The notes: generated by a model from the sequence alone, not told the origin. 64,000 nucleotides of DNA from Apus apus (GCF_020740795.1 NC_067283.1:58745966-58809965); one strand, 5' to 3'; counted from the first letter of the stretch, positions 22,400 through 33,162 are shown. A program made the numbers and translations.

Positions 22400-24686
22400 T
22401 AGCTGAGTAACACTCGGACCACGAGGGGAGAGGAGAAACACAGCAGTGCTGTGCCTTAACAAAAAAGTATGTGAGACTGAGATGGACACGGGGGTTCCCA
22501 GAGCCAGGGAAGCAGAGAAATCTGACAGGAATCAGAAGCTCTTGCAAGAGAGACTGACGTGGCTGCGGGTGTTGCCGGGGCGACGGGCGGTACATTTAAA
22601 CGTTACCATCACAAAGGAGCAGAGCGAGCCAGGTGAACCACATGCGCCAGTGAGTGTGAGGAGAGGAACTGGCAAAACTGGAAGTGACACTCAAGCTGAC
22701 AAAGAGGGAAGCAGCGGCTTTCTTGTTGAAAGTGAGAGTAGCGCGTGCAGGAGACTTCAGCCATGGTCTCCATCCAGCAGAAGGAAGTGACCTCTCTACA
22801 CTTGCCAGAATGGACGTGGCAACCCAGACAGAGCTCCCATGGAAACATGCAGCTGTCCAGGTCAAAGGCTGCAAGGAGTGCCAAAGCCTTGCAGTGACCA
22901 GTAGCAGTTATGAGAACTGCTGCATCTGCTGTGAACAGGTGGACAATCTGCTCTGTCTGGTGGCAGAGCTGCGAGAGGAGGTTGAACGGTTGAGGAGCAT
23001 TAGGGAGACTGAACAGGAGATAAACTGGTGGAGCCAGGCTCTGCCCTCCTTAAAACCGAAATGGAAGCACCCATCAGAGAGCACTCAGGATCAAGGGACA
23101 TTTGTATCCTGCCCCTGTCAGGCCAAAGGCAGAAGCCTAAATTAAAAGAGTGAGTGGAGGAAATTTCATGGTAAGAACAACAGGCAAAATTCTCTCTTGC
23201 TCACCTTGCCCTCCCAAATGCCTCTGAAAAACAGGTCTGAGGCTCTGGTTGAGAAGGAACACCTGAATGAGGATGGGGACAATAGGGAAGCTACACCAGA
23301 GTTGTCCACACAGACAGACAGGCCGACTGCCTGTATCACCACCATGCACAAAAATAAACAAATAAGGGTTCTAGTTGTAGGCAACTCTGTACTGAGGGGA
23401 ACAAATGGTCCAATATGCCACATAGACCGTCCTCACAGAGAGGTCCGCTGTCTCCATAGAGCCCAGGTTAAGGACATCACTAGAAAACTTCCTAGCTTAG
23501 TGAGGTCCACACATTACTACCCAATACTGCTTTTCCATGTGGATAGAGAAGAAGCAGCAAATAGTTGCCCACAAACAATCAAGAGAGACTTCAGGGTGTT
23601 GAGATGGTTAGTGAGAGAATGTGGGGCACAGGTTGTTTTTCCTTCCTTCCTTCTAGTTGAAAGCAGTGACACTGGTAGGAACAGGAGCATCCAAACAGCC
23701 AACACATGGCTCTGTGGCTGGTGTCACCACCACAATTTTGGGTTTTTTGATAATGGGCTGGTCTACATGGCACCAGAAATGCTGGCATCAAACAGGAGAC
23801 TCCTTTCTCCAAGGACGAAGAGGGTCTTTGCCTAAGAGATTGTGAGGCTGATTTACAGGGCTTTAAACTAGATGCAAAAGGGGAGAGGAATAATAATATC
23901 AAGATTGTCTGTGTCAAGCAACAGGAAGACACACCAAGGTTGGAAGGATGGGGTGATAGTAAGGGCCTTCAACCTGTTGTCCTGAGGCATGTTGTGGATG
24001 CTATGGCACAGGCAAAAATCTTTCAGAGATGTGCCAGGGGCTCCTCAGGTAATAGGAGACAGCAGGGTAGCATCCATGAAACACCTTAAAGGAATAAAGG
24101 GATGTCCTTCTAAGAAGGTGACATGGCCAGCAGCTCAGCTGAAGTGCCTCTATACCAATGAACACAGCATGGGCAATAAACAGGAAGAGCTGGAAGCTAC
24201 CATGCTGCAGGAAAGCTATGACATAGTGGCAATTACAGAAACTTGGTGGGATGGAGTGTGGCTGTCAATGGCTACGAGCTGTTCAGAAGGGACAGGAGAG
24301 GAAGAAGGGGTGGAGATGTTGGCCTCTACGTAAAGAAATTGATAGACTGTGAAGAGTTTTCCCTAAGGAATAGCCATGAGCAGGTCTAAAGCTTATGGGT
24401 AGGAATTAGGGAACAGGACAACAAAGGGAGTCTTGTGGTTGGAGTCTACCACAGGCCACCCAATCAAGTGGAGCCTATCGATGAAGCCTTCTTACTCCAG
24501 CTTGAGGAAACATCGCACTCACAGGCTTTCATCCTGCTGGGGGACTTCAACCACCCTACATCTGTTGGAAAAGTGCATGGCAAGCTGTAGGCAATCCAGG
24601 GGACTCCTGGAGTGCCTCAATACAACTTCTTAAGACAAGAAATATACAGCCCTACCTCAGGGGATGGACCTGATGGTAAAAAACAC
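22400..24686 (+). mobile_element. CR1 LINE, 5' half, cut by a provirus
   Basis: Contains a GC-rich 5' segment (about 22560-22600), ORF1 and the endonuclease start of ORF2. The endonuclease shows ITETWWDGVW (about 24235), VYHRPPNQVE (about 24450) and LLGDFNHP (about 24540). It ends in the block after SPTSGD at 24686, immediately against the retroviral LTR. The rest of ORF2 and the 3' end do not appear on the far side of the retroviral block. The exact 5' end is uncertain. Confidence 0.85.
22684..23835 (+). pseudogene. CR1 ORF1 (coiled coil plus esterase-like domain), broken
   Basis: CR1 ORF1 is thought to act as a nucleic-acid chaperone and carries an SGNH-esterase-like domain. The first frame (to 23145) shows a cysteine cluster (VKGCKEC, CCICCEQ), then a leucine heptad segment (LLCLVAELREEVERL). 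After stops, a second frame (23197-23835) shows the esterase nucleophile block as VVGNSVLRGT (serine kept, usual Asp replaced by Asn), a GAQVVFPSFL strand, and the C-terminal FGFFDNGLVY block. The split into two frames indicates decay. Confidence 0.82.
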
Positions 24687-25255
24687 TGAAACAAAGAAAG
24701 TTCTCCCAACAGTCTAAGTACTGTTCAGTCGGTGTTCTTTATTCATGGTGCCAGATGCACAGGAGATAGCTCTTCCAAAAATGTGCGCCTTACAGGGTAA
24801 GGTGAGAGAGATATATATATAGTTGATACTTATATGTAATATTTCTAAGAAACTGTTTACATATTCATTAGTTTCCCGATAAATCATTTACATAAGTGTC
24901 CGCCCAGTATCGCATGCATGTTAAGTCCATCAGGGTCTTCTGAGGGTCGTTTACTTCATCCTTGAGTCTTCCTTACAGGAACCTTTAGCTAAGGTCTGTC
25001 TCTTCTCCCCTTTATCTCTGCTGACTCCACGGTAGAATTGGTTACAGCAGACATCCCTAGTCACAGTTGAATGGCTTCTTTCTTCTTCAAGGACCCTTGT
25101 ATTTCTTCCCTAAAACTACAGACAAGCTCACACAAAAGGCTTTTACAACTCCCTAGAAGTAGACCCAGATAAGAGATTTACACCCTGCAAGCAGTAAACT
25201 ATTTGAAGTCAGAGTTAACTATTTGAAGTCAGAGTTTAGTTAATGCTCTGTTTCA
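24687..25255 (-). repeat. 3' LTR of the minus-strand provirus
   Basis: 569 bp. Its ends are inverted copies, TGAAACA at the 5' end (minus sense) and TGTTTCA at the 3' end, directly after a polypurine tract. A TATA-like AT run lies at 24808-24820 and AATAAA (minus) at 24738-24743. The U3 start carries a perfect 20 bp tandem duplication (25197-25236). The left flank is CR1 sequence ending AACAC; the partner duplication is missing with the 5' LTR. Confidence 0.9.
25197..25236 (-). repeat. 20 bp tandem duplication in U3
   Basis: Two identical 20-mers, AACTATTTGAAGTCAGAGTT on plus, abut at 25197-25216 and 25217-25236. Direct repeats in U3 often mark enhancers; function here is inferred from position only. 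Confidence 0.85.
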
Positions 25256-25267
25256 TTCCCCCCTTTT
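25256..25267 (-). promoter_or_regulatory. Polypurine tract
   Basis: Minus-strand AAAAGGGGGGAA sits immediately before the LTR's TG. This is the plus-strand primer site of a retrovirus and fixes the LTR boundary and orientation. Confidence 0.9.
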
Positions 25268-25299
25268 CTCATCACAAATTCTTCTGCAACAATTCTATA

Positions 25300-26147
25300 G
25301 TAACTCATCCTGTTTTTCTGACTTGGTAAAATACTTCCCTGTTTCTACCTGATGTCTGACTTTGTTTCTTTTCCATTCCCAGTGATTTTCTATTGAATTC
25401 CAGCAGCACCTCATACAACATTTCAGCATAGCAAAAATAATTATACCTAATACTAGTAAAATTATTAGTCATGCAATTAATTGCTTTAGCCATTTAAAAT
25501 TAGGAAGCCATGAGGTTAGTTTGTCTCACAATTCTTTTTACAATACGGATCTGTTATACTGACTCCTTGTATCCCTGTGGTGGCATTTAAATAGCACATG
25601 TGAAGTTATAGTCTCTGAGGGCTTGTTAGATGGAGAGATTTTGTTGGAGGGTTAAATTAGCACTGAATATGATGTGGGAAGTTTTGCTGGTGTCATATGG
25701 GATAGGAACTCCCATATATTTTAGTGGTTCTGAGGAATGCCTTGGTAATTTAGAACAAATCCAACAATCATTTCTGTGGAGTATGTCTGTAATGTTCTGT
25801 ATCATAGTCAGATGGGAATTTTGGTCCCAAGAGAGTTCTTGTTGAAACTGGCTAGCGGCTGTTATAAATAAATCATTTTTCCCAAACTTAATAGTTTTGT
25901 ATACCCAGATTAAGATGATCCCTATTACCCACTGTCCCTTTCCCATGATTGCTGCAATTATCAAATTTGTATATCTAAATAGCCATTTTATCTTTGAAAG
26001 AGTCTTAGCTTTGTTGATCCCACAGGTTTTGTCATCCACTGTTTTCCTGGTGCTTTCTTTACTCGTGAATAGTGGATCCAGGTGGGTTGTTCTCTGATCT
26101 AGATTGCAGTAAAAGTTGTCAGCAACACCTGGAAGGGTCCTTCCCAC
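25300..26147 (-). pseudogene. env remnant of the gamma-like provirus, internally deleted
   Basis: Envelope glycoprotein gene, non-functional. The ORF at 25626-26147 contains a hydrophobic leader-like stretch (VIGIILIWVY) and the surface-subunit motif NDCWICSKLP, the CxxC used for SU-TM linkage in class I viruses. Its start overlaps the integrase end, the usual pol/env arrangement. The next recognisable part (about 25520-25400) is the C-terminal membrane anchor and Cys-rich tail, in another frame. Most of SU and the TM ectodomain, including the fusion peptide region, is absent, so an internal deletion of roughly 1 kb is inferred. Confidence 0.8.
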
Positions 26148-27205
26148 TTCTGTTCAAGTGGAGATCCTGCAAAGACTTTTATATACACATATTTACCTGG
26201 TTTAAAATCATGAATTGGTTTATCTAGCCCCCTAGATCTAGTATCCAACACTTGTTGATTTATTTTCTCCAATTGTTGCTGTAAAGATATTACATATTGT
26301 GTCAGTTGTTCACTTCCTACTAGTGCTACATCTTCTCCTGTACTTCGACATGAATATGGTCTCCCATACAATATCTCAAAAGGACTCAAACCTTCTTTAG
26401 TTCTTGGCATTGTTCTTATTCTGAGCAGGGCCAATGGCAAGGATTGGGGCCAGGATAGGCTGGCCTCTTGGCCCAATTTTACAATCTGTTGTTTAATCAA
26501 ATGATTCATCTTTTCTACTTGTCTGCTTACTTGGGGCCTATATGGGGTGTGTAATTGCCAGTCAATGCCCAAGATGTTGCTTACTTGTTGGACTACTTTT
26601 GCACAAAAATGAGATCCTCTATCAGAGGATATTGCAGCTGGTACCCCAAAACGAGGTATTATTTAATTTAGTAACAATTTGACTACCTCTCTTGCCTTTT
26701 TCATTCTGCATGAGACAGCCTCTGACCAACCTGAGAAGGTATCAGTCATCACCAGCAAATATTGAAACCCCGTTTTTCTAGGGAGCTCAGAAAAATCAAT
26801 TTGCCAGTGTTGCCCAGGATGATTCCCCTTCCCAATTGTCCCTAATTTCACTCGATGGGTTGTATTGGGATTGTTCCTTAGGCACATCTCACATTGTTGG
26901 GAGACCTGTTTTACTGTAGTATATAAATTCCTGGCCACTGTTTTCTGGTTTAATGATTGATATAGGGCATCGGCTCCCCAGTGAGTCTTTTTGTGTTCAG
27001 CAAACTCTAGAGCCCACAACAAATTAGATGGTACTATTAAGCCTGGCACTACATCTGGCACTTGAGCCCATTCATTCCCCTGTACCTTACCATTTAAATT
27101 CTCAATCAGTTTCACATCTTCCTTAGAATAATTTGGTTTTGCCTTTATTTGGATTTTACCATCTGGAATCAAGGATGCAATTTTAACTTTTGCTCCTTCT
27201 GCCAC
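26099..27205 (-). pseudogene. Integrase of the gamma-like provirus, one internal stop
   Basis: Zinc-binding HHCC is visible at the N-terminal side (HKKTHWGAD, then CEMC). The catalytic acidic residues are all in place: Asp in WQIDFSELP (about 26810), Asp in SSDRGSHF (about 26620), Glu in RQVEKMN (about 26520). The C-terminal domain carries KWEGPFQVL (about 26130). A TAA stop sits between the LLLN and IIPRFG blocks at about 26661. Before the HHCC the frame carries the end of the RNase H-integrase spacer. Confidence 0.9.
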
Positions 27206-27374
27206 TCATCATGCCTCTCGATCAGCTAGTGCATTTGCCATCTCTGGATCTGTGTTTCCCTTTTGATGCCCCTGGCAGTGCATTATGGCTACTTTTTTCC
27301 AGTAGTTGCACAGCTTCTAGGAGCCTTAAGATTTCCTCAACATGTTTTATTTTTTTCCCTTGTGCAGTCAGTAA

Positions 27375-28268
27375 TCATTGTTCTTTCCAAATTGCTCCAT
27401 GAGTGTGTACTACTCCAAAAGCATATCTTGAATCAGTCCAAATATTTATTTTCTTCCCTTTTGCTAGTTCTAAAGCATGGCTGAGGGCTATTATTTCCAC
27501 TTTCTGGGCTGAAGTTCCTGAGGGTAGGGGTTTTGACTCTATTACCTGCTGGGTGGTGGTTATTGCATACCCTGCTTTGCGCTCCCCTTGCTTTACAAAG
27601 CTGCTCCCATCAGTGAACCAGGAGTCATCAGCATCCTCAAGTGGTTCTTCTTCCAGACTGGAGCATGTTTCTTCTATTGTTTCCAGGCAATTGTGCAACA
27701 TTGGTTCTTTGGGGATCCCACTGAGGAAGAAAGCTGGGTTGATAATATTAGTCACCACAATTTGGATATCATCTTGTTCTACCATGATTGCCTGATATTT
27801 CAGAAACCTCTGGGGTGAGAGCCAGTGACCGCCCTTCTGTTCAAGCACCACAGAGACTATGTGAGAGACTAGTGCTGTTCTCTTTTGCCCCATGGTAAAT
27901 TTTCGGGCTTCTTGGATATGAAGGACAACTGCAGCTACAGCTCGGAGACAGCTGGGCCATCCTGTGCTGACTTCATCTAGTTGTTTGGAGAAGTATGCCA
28001 CAGCTTGTTTATAGTGGCCAAGCTTTTGTGCTAATACTCCCAGTGCTATTCCTTGTCTTTCATGTGAAAATAGCCAAAATGGCTTTGAGACATCAGGCAG
28101 TCCCAGTGCAGGGGCTCTCATTAGCTCTTGTTTGAGCTGCTGGAATGCCCTTCGTGTCTCACCGGTCCATACCAATTTGGACTGACTCCTTTTAATCAGT
28201 TCATACAGTGGTTTTACTAAAAGTCCATAGTTATAGATCCAGAGTTGACACCAACCTGCCATTCCCAA
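27375..28268 (-). pseudogene. RT connection and RNase H; RT palm deleted
   Basis: The frame begins in the RT thumb (FLGMAGWCQLWI just upstream of its Met) and runs through the connection. RNase H follows, with WFTDGSSF (Asp), KVEIIALSHAL (Glu) and WTDSRYAFG (Asp). The polymerase palm with its LPQG and YxDD motifs is missing: the protease end (about 28321) is followed within about 60 bp by the thumb. The usual distance is several hundred bp, so a deletion is inferred. The frame breaks again near 27375. Confidence 0.88.
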
Positions 28269-28320
28269 GAATTCCTGATCTCAATTTTACTACTACTGGG
28301 CCTGCATTCTTTGCCTTCCC

Positions 28321-28740
28321 CTAGACCTCAGATGCCCGTACTCCAGGATACACTTGATTTATTATTTCTTCAGGCAAATTTGACTTAGCTGAGGTGTGTA
28401 TTAGAGCTAGAGTTAGGATTTCAATTAGCTGATCCTCTTCAATTGTCAGTTCAATTTTCCCTTTATCAAATACTATTTTTGCCCCTAATTGCTCCAATAG
28501 GTCTGGACCCAACAATGGTTTAGGTGATCCTGGTATAAAAATTCATGAAGGCCCACATGCTTCCTTAATTTATATTTCAGAGGTTGCAGGAAAAATACCT
28601 TCTCTTGTTGGCCAGTAGCCCCCATTACAGTCGCAAAATCCTGATCTTTTGGTATTAACGCTTGGTTTAATACAGAAAATGTGGCACCAGTGTCAACTAA
28701 AAATTCTACTTCTTGTCCCTTTTTCCCTAGCTTTACTTTA
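28321..28740 (-). pseudogene. Aspartic protease of the gamma-like provirus, frameshifted
   Basis: Active-site block FLVDTGATFSVL (about 28690) with catalytic Asp, then the flap region. Reading frame changes near 28550; the C-terminal part (28321-28515) shows LLGPDLLEQLGA-type sequence in the second frame. It is fused in frame to the nucleocapsid upstream, with no intervening stop. Confidence 0.85.
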
Positions 28741-29996
28741 ACCACTGGATCTGCTAAGGTAGATTCCCCAGGTCCCCGTGATTGTGCAGCAGCTGTAGCC
28801 ACTACCATCTGGGGGGTTCCATGCCTAGGGCAATCTCTTTTCCAATGTCCTGTTTCTCTGCAATATGCACACTGATCTGACCTCAGGGGCTGATGCTGAT
28901 TCCTTCCTCCCCTCAGGGTCACTCCTCTTTCTTTTCCCCAAGGCACCCGATTTTGTTTAGTTAAAAGTACATCTCCCTCCCTATTCATATACACTCTCCA
29001 TGCTTCTTCCATTAATCTTCCCAAATATCTATTGTCTAGTTCTTCAGTTTTCTGTAGTTTCTTGCTTATACCTTCTGCTGACTGCCCCAGAAGCAGAGAA
29101 GCCAATTGCTGTCTTCCAGTCTTAGAGGATGGATCAAGAGTAGTGTATTTCCACACTGCTACTCTCAGCCAATCAAGAAACTCAGAGGGGGTTTCAGTTT
29201 GTCCCTGTTTCACCAAATATAAAGTAGCCCAATTTACAGCTTACTCTCTCAAGTCCAAATTTGATTAACCTTTGATATCTTTTTAACATTTCATACTCCC
29301 ATGCTACATTGGGATCCCACCCTGGATCAGGATATGCATCTACGGGTCCTGGCAACATCTGGGAATTTTTTTGTGCCTGGACATAGCTTTTAGCTGTACT
29401 TATGACCAATTGCTTCTCTGTTTCTGTTAAGGCATCTAGCATCAGATCTGTATCTGTCCAGTCCGGATTCAGATTCAAACTATTAATTCAAATCGTTTTG
29501 CCACCCCTTCTCGATCATCCATATAGCCCCTTGCCTCTTCCCTCCAGGATTCAAGCTCACTGGTGGTGAATGGTACTTTAATTCGCACTGGTTGTCCATC
29601 AGTCCCCACAACTTGTCGCAAAGGAGCCTGAATTACAGGTTTCAGCCTACTTCGGGCATGATAGGATATTGGGGTAAAGACTGGCTCTGGCTTCTCAGCT
29701 TCTCTTGCCGTTTCAGAGGTGCCTTCGTTCTCCAGAAGGAGAGGGAGCGGCGAAGCCTGCAGAAGAGGGACAGCCTGCATGAGAGGGGCAGCCTGAGGGA
29801 GAGGCAGAGCCTGAGGGAGAGGGGCAGCCTGAGGGAAAGGCTCTAATGGAGGAGCTATCGGGGAAGGGGGTGATGGAAGAACAGAATCATCTTCCATCCT
29901 TTCCTCAGATTCAGCCAAATTTACGCATCTTTGTCCAATCTTTTGGAGGATTGGAAACTTTAGGGCCTGATTGTTTATAATTTTCCTGCCAATCAT
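28741..29996 (-). pseudogene. gag of the gamma-like provirus (p12-like, CA, NC)
   Basis: Structural polyprotein remnant. ORF 29475-29996 is a proline-rich linker with six-residue PLPQAx repeats (about 29730-29870), then TPISYHARSRLK and the capsid start. ORF 29194-29478 is N-terminal capsid. ORF 28485-29216 holds the major homology region (QGQTETPSEFLDWLR, about 29200-29155), one CCHC knuckle (CAYCRETGHWKRDC, about 28870) and then protease. Frames change at about 29475 and 29200. I see no PPxY or PTAP late motif. Confidence 0.85.
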
Positions 29997-29999
29997 TTT

Positions 30000-30399
30000 T
30001 GTTTTCTGTGTTGGGATTTTGTTTTTTTCTCCTCAACTGCTGTCTTTGTTACTTTCTTCTTGATTTCTTTTTCTTGGCAGAAGGAGGGCTGCTTAGTTTC
30101 CCGACTTACTGGATCTTTCCCTGGACTTTTCAGGCCATTTTTCTATTAGTGTTTTTAGGTGATGACAGGTAATTCTGAGACAAAAGCTCAGATGGGATAC
30201 CCACACATCTGGCTTCCTCCTTAAGCTTAGCGTACGGCCCCGCATCATCACCTAGCAGTGAAGCATTTTTGTTTTCAGTGTATTGGCTTTTATGTGTGCT
30301 GTTTGGCTTTCTGTTGCGTTTACCTCCGCCCACGACTGTCCAGTCACCCAGTGATTCCTGTTGCTGCTGAGGAGGATCCTGGGGTGGCCTACCAGCCAT
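30000..30399 (-). pseudogene. Unassigned frame at the 5' edge, possibly gag matrix
   Basis: An 89-codon minus ORF (30130-30399) starts MAGRPPQDPPQQQQ, then DWTVVGGGKRNRK and AKLKEEARCVGIPSELL. A one-base shift yields HHLKTLIEKWPEKS, and basic Lys/Arg-rich segments follow toward 30020. The order (before the proline-rich gag linker) suggests matrix, but I do not recognise the family. It begins at the junction with the plus-strand provirus, so its Met may not be the original start. Confidence 0.4.
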
Positions 30400-30404
30400 G
30401 TCAG

Positions 30405-31223
30405 CACAGGAAGGCTTTCTGTTGTCTCCAGAAAATTGAAGGACTTTAAGAGAGACACTCACAGATCCTGTACCTAACATTGCTGATCTGGTGCTAGAAA
30501 TCCAGGAAGCAGCACACCCAGTGCTGGCCTCCCTGGATATAAAAGATATGTTCTTCCAAATCCTTATTGATACTGAGGACCAAAAATATTTTGCCTTCAC
30601 TTGGGATGGGGTGCAGTGCACTTTCACAAGGTTGCCCCGGGATATAAACACTCGCCCACACTGGCCCATCACGCACTTGCGTGTGAGCTGGAAAACATAT
30701 TGCAGAAATAAAAAATAATTCCAAAGTAAAAGTCTATCAGTAGATAGAGGATGTGCTGATAGGGGGCCAGAGTAAGGGGGAGGTAAAGGCAGTTTATGAT
30801 GCCATAATTAAGCATTTAACAGACATGCAAATAGAAATCCCTGAAGAGAAAAGGCAACCCCCATCCCAAGAGACAAAATTTCTGGGAATGAGGTGGAAGG
30901 GGGGAACCTGGAATATTCCTTCTGAAACTTTGTCTCACTCGGGAGACTTAAAGGTACCCACCAATAAGAAAGAGCTACAAGAAATATTAGTAACCCTACC
31001 GTATTGGCAAAATCATATCCCAGATTTATCCATCATAGCACATCCTCTTTTTGATCTATTAAAGAAGAATCGTCACTGGGAATGGGATCAGCCTCTAATT
31101 ATTATTATTGGAGGCACAGACCTTCCGAACTCTGGGACCTCTCCACCCAGAAGATCCAATAATAATAGAATGGGGGTTCTCAGCCAGTGCCTTACCATAT
31201 CACTTTTGGCAATGAGGACCTAA
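30405..31223 (+). pseudogene. Reverse transcriptase of the class III provirus, broken
   Basis: Palm strand with the first catalytic Asp in LASLDIKDMFFQI (30525), then KYFAFTWDGVQCTFTRLP (about 30590). The YxDD box at about 30735 is decayed, reading Y-Q-stop-I-E-D-V-L-I-G-G. Then TKFLGMRWKGGTW and KKELQEILVTLPYWQNHIPDL, ERV-L-like thumb and connection blocks. Frameshifts at about 30640 and after 31100. Confidence 0.85.
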
Positions 31224-31601
31224 TGGGAATACTTGACCAATTGGCTTCTATTCTCAGTCATTTAAGGATTCAGGAAAATGATATTCCATTCTGGAGAAGG
31301 GATTGTTAACAGGACTGAAAGAAGTCAGCAAAATCATTAAAATCAAAGGGTAATTCTTCAAGGCCCTTTCAAGGTAGTTAACCAAGTACTATCTGGAAAG
31401 GCCCCTCCAGAAGGAATATCCCAAAAAGGTACAATCAGAAAATGGTATAGTCAAACTGAGTACTATTCTGGACTGTTCTAACTTGAAGAAGGCCCAGATA
31501 AACAATTAAAAATTCAGGAACAAATTGAATCTACAAATTAAAAAGATTTAGTAATCAAAGTTCCCAGTCCTATCAAAGAAGCCCCGGAATATAAAAGTGA
31601 A

Positions 31602-31998
31602 ATGGTTAATGCTTGGTTTACAGATGCTTCATCCCAAAGAGAAGGAAAAACTTGGTTGTTCAAATCTGCTGCAGTTAAACCTTCCACAGGAGAACAAATA
31701 ACAAACCAAGGTAAGGGCAGCGCCCAGGTGGGGGAGCTGGACGCTGTTCTTAAATGTTTTTGTAAAAGAAGCCTCCAAGAACGCTGTGTACATTTACACA
31801 GATTCCTTTGTGGTTTTTAAAGGCTGTGTGGAATGGATTACTTTCTGGGAAAGTAATAACTGGGAAATTAACAGGGTGCCGCTCTGGCATAAAGAGAAAT
31901 GGCAACAAATATTGAAAATTGCCATAGAGAATCCTAATTTTCATGTAGGATGGATACCTTCTCACCAAACTGCTTTAAAGGATGAAGCTAGTAAGTAG
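31602..31998 (+). pseudogene. RNase H of the class III provirus, frameshifted
   Basis: WFTDASSQ (catalytic Asp, about 31615), QVGELDAV (Glu, about 31725), then in a second frame IYTDSFVVFKG (Asp, about 31790) and WIPSHQ (His, about 31955). Two overlapping frames show a frameshift near 31780. Confidence 0.85.
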
Positions 31999-32085
31999 AA
32001 TAACTATGTTGATGAGCTAGCTAGAATTGATGTGAAGGAAACCCGATCAGCTATCACAGAAGGAGAAAATCAGGAATGAAAAAGA

Positions 32086-32928
32086 TTGCTTGAATGGCTC
32101 CACTGTAAAAGAGGCCATTCAGGAATCCTTGATTTCTGCAAAGAGGCACAAGCCCGTGGGTGGCCTGTCACCCATGAGCAGTGCAAAACAGTCATTTCTT
32201 CATGTGATCTTTGCAAAATTAGACTTGGGGAACATCCCCTAACAATTGACACTCTGCATATCAGGGAAGGAAAATCCATGTGGTCCACATGGCAAGTGGA
32301 CTACATCGATCCCTTCTGAAGATCAGGAAAGAAAATACACAATATTATGATTGTGGAAGTGGTGTCAGGATTGACCTGTACTGAAGCTGTTTCTAAGGCA
32401 AATGGTGAAAATGCAGTTTGCTTCCTAGAAGAGGTATTTGGGATTCTACCTAAACCCACAAATATCCAATCTGACAATGGAACTCACTTCACCTCACATC
32501 TTGTACAACAATGGGCTAAAAGGGAAGGTATCAAATGGACATTTCATGTCCCATACTACCCACAAGCTAATGGGATAGTAGAGTGCACTAATGGATTAAT
32601 TAAAAGTCACCCACAGGACTCAAAATGGGATGAAAGATTGAGGTATGCAGTCACTACTATAAACAATAGATCAGGGGTGAACAGGTGCCCTCGCCTGAAT
32701 GCTTTTTTCCCTGAGTTACCTACTCAAGATCACAGAGAAAATAAAAGGTCTTTTAAACAATCTAAAACTCCTCTGCATCCCAGACAAATTGTTCTCGCAA
32801 ATTTGCCAAATATTGGTAAGGTCAAGCTTACCTTACAAACACCCGTGAATTCAAATACATGGGTTGCATCTGATTTAAATGACAAACAGCATAAAATCAG
32901 TACAAAGTGGACAATTCATGTTGAGTAA
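32086..32928 (+). pseudogene. Integrase of the class III provirus
   Basis: Zinc domain with KRGHSG and CDLCK; core with Asp in WQVDYID (about 32300), Asp in SDNGTHFTS (about 32470) and Glu in ANGIVECTNGLIK (about 32575), so the DDE triad is intact. A stop after the first Asp (32319) separates two frames of 77 and 193 codons; the second runs to a terminal stop at 32928. Confidence 0.9.
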
Positions 32929-33162
32929 ATCAGTGTTTGTTTGGGTTTTTTGGGGGGGGAGGTTTGTGTATGTTTGTATTTCTGTGTACTTATGTCTAAT
33001 GATGTTACTGAATATATTGCAGGTCTGACAACTTAAGGAGCCAGAGACATCCTGTCTGCAGTATCAGACTTGATCAACCTGCTACTGACTACCGGAGGAG
33101 TTACTTTGTGACCACTATGGGACTGATCACCCCTTAGCCTAAACAAGGAACTCTAATTCATC

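Larger units (their letters stand above)
24687..30399 (-). mobile_element. Gammaretrovirus-like provirus, minus strand, 5' end missing
   Basis: Read right to left it has gag, protease, partial RT, RNase H, integrase, env remnants, polypurine tract and 3' LTR. A single CCHC zinc knuckle, no separation between NC and protease, an integrase with a GPF-type C-terminal domain, pol/env overlap, and CWIC in SU all fit class I. No 5' LTR, primer-binding site or leader is present: the right edge runs straight into a plus-strand element. Internal deletions have removed the RT catalytic core and most of env. Confidence 0.9.

Noticed and set aside
30130..30672. 180-codon minus ORF taken as a whole
   Set aside because: Its first half is the antisense of the plus-strand reverse transcriptase; only the part from 30399 leftward is of interest.
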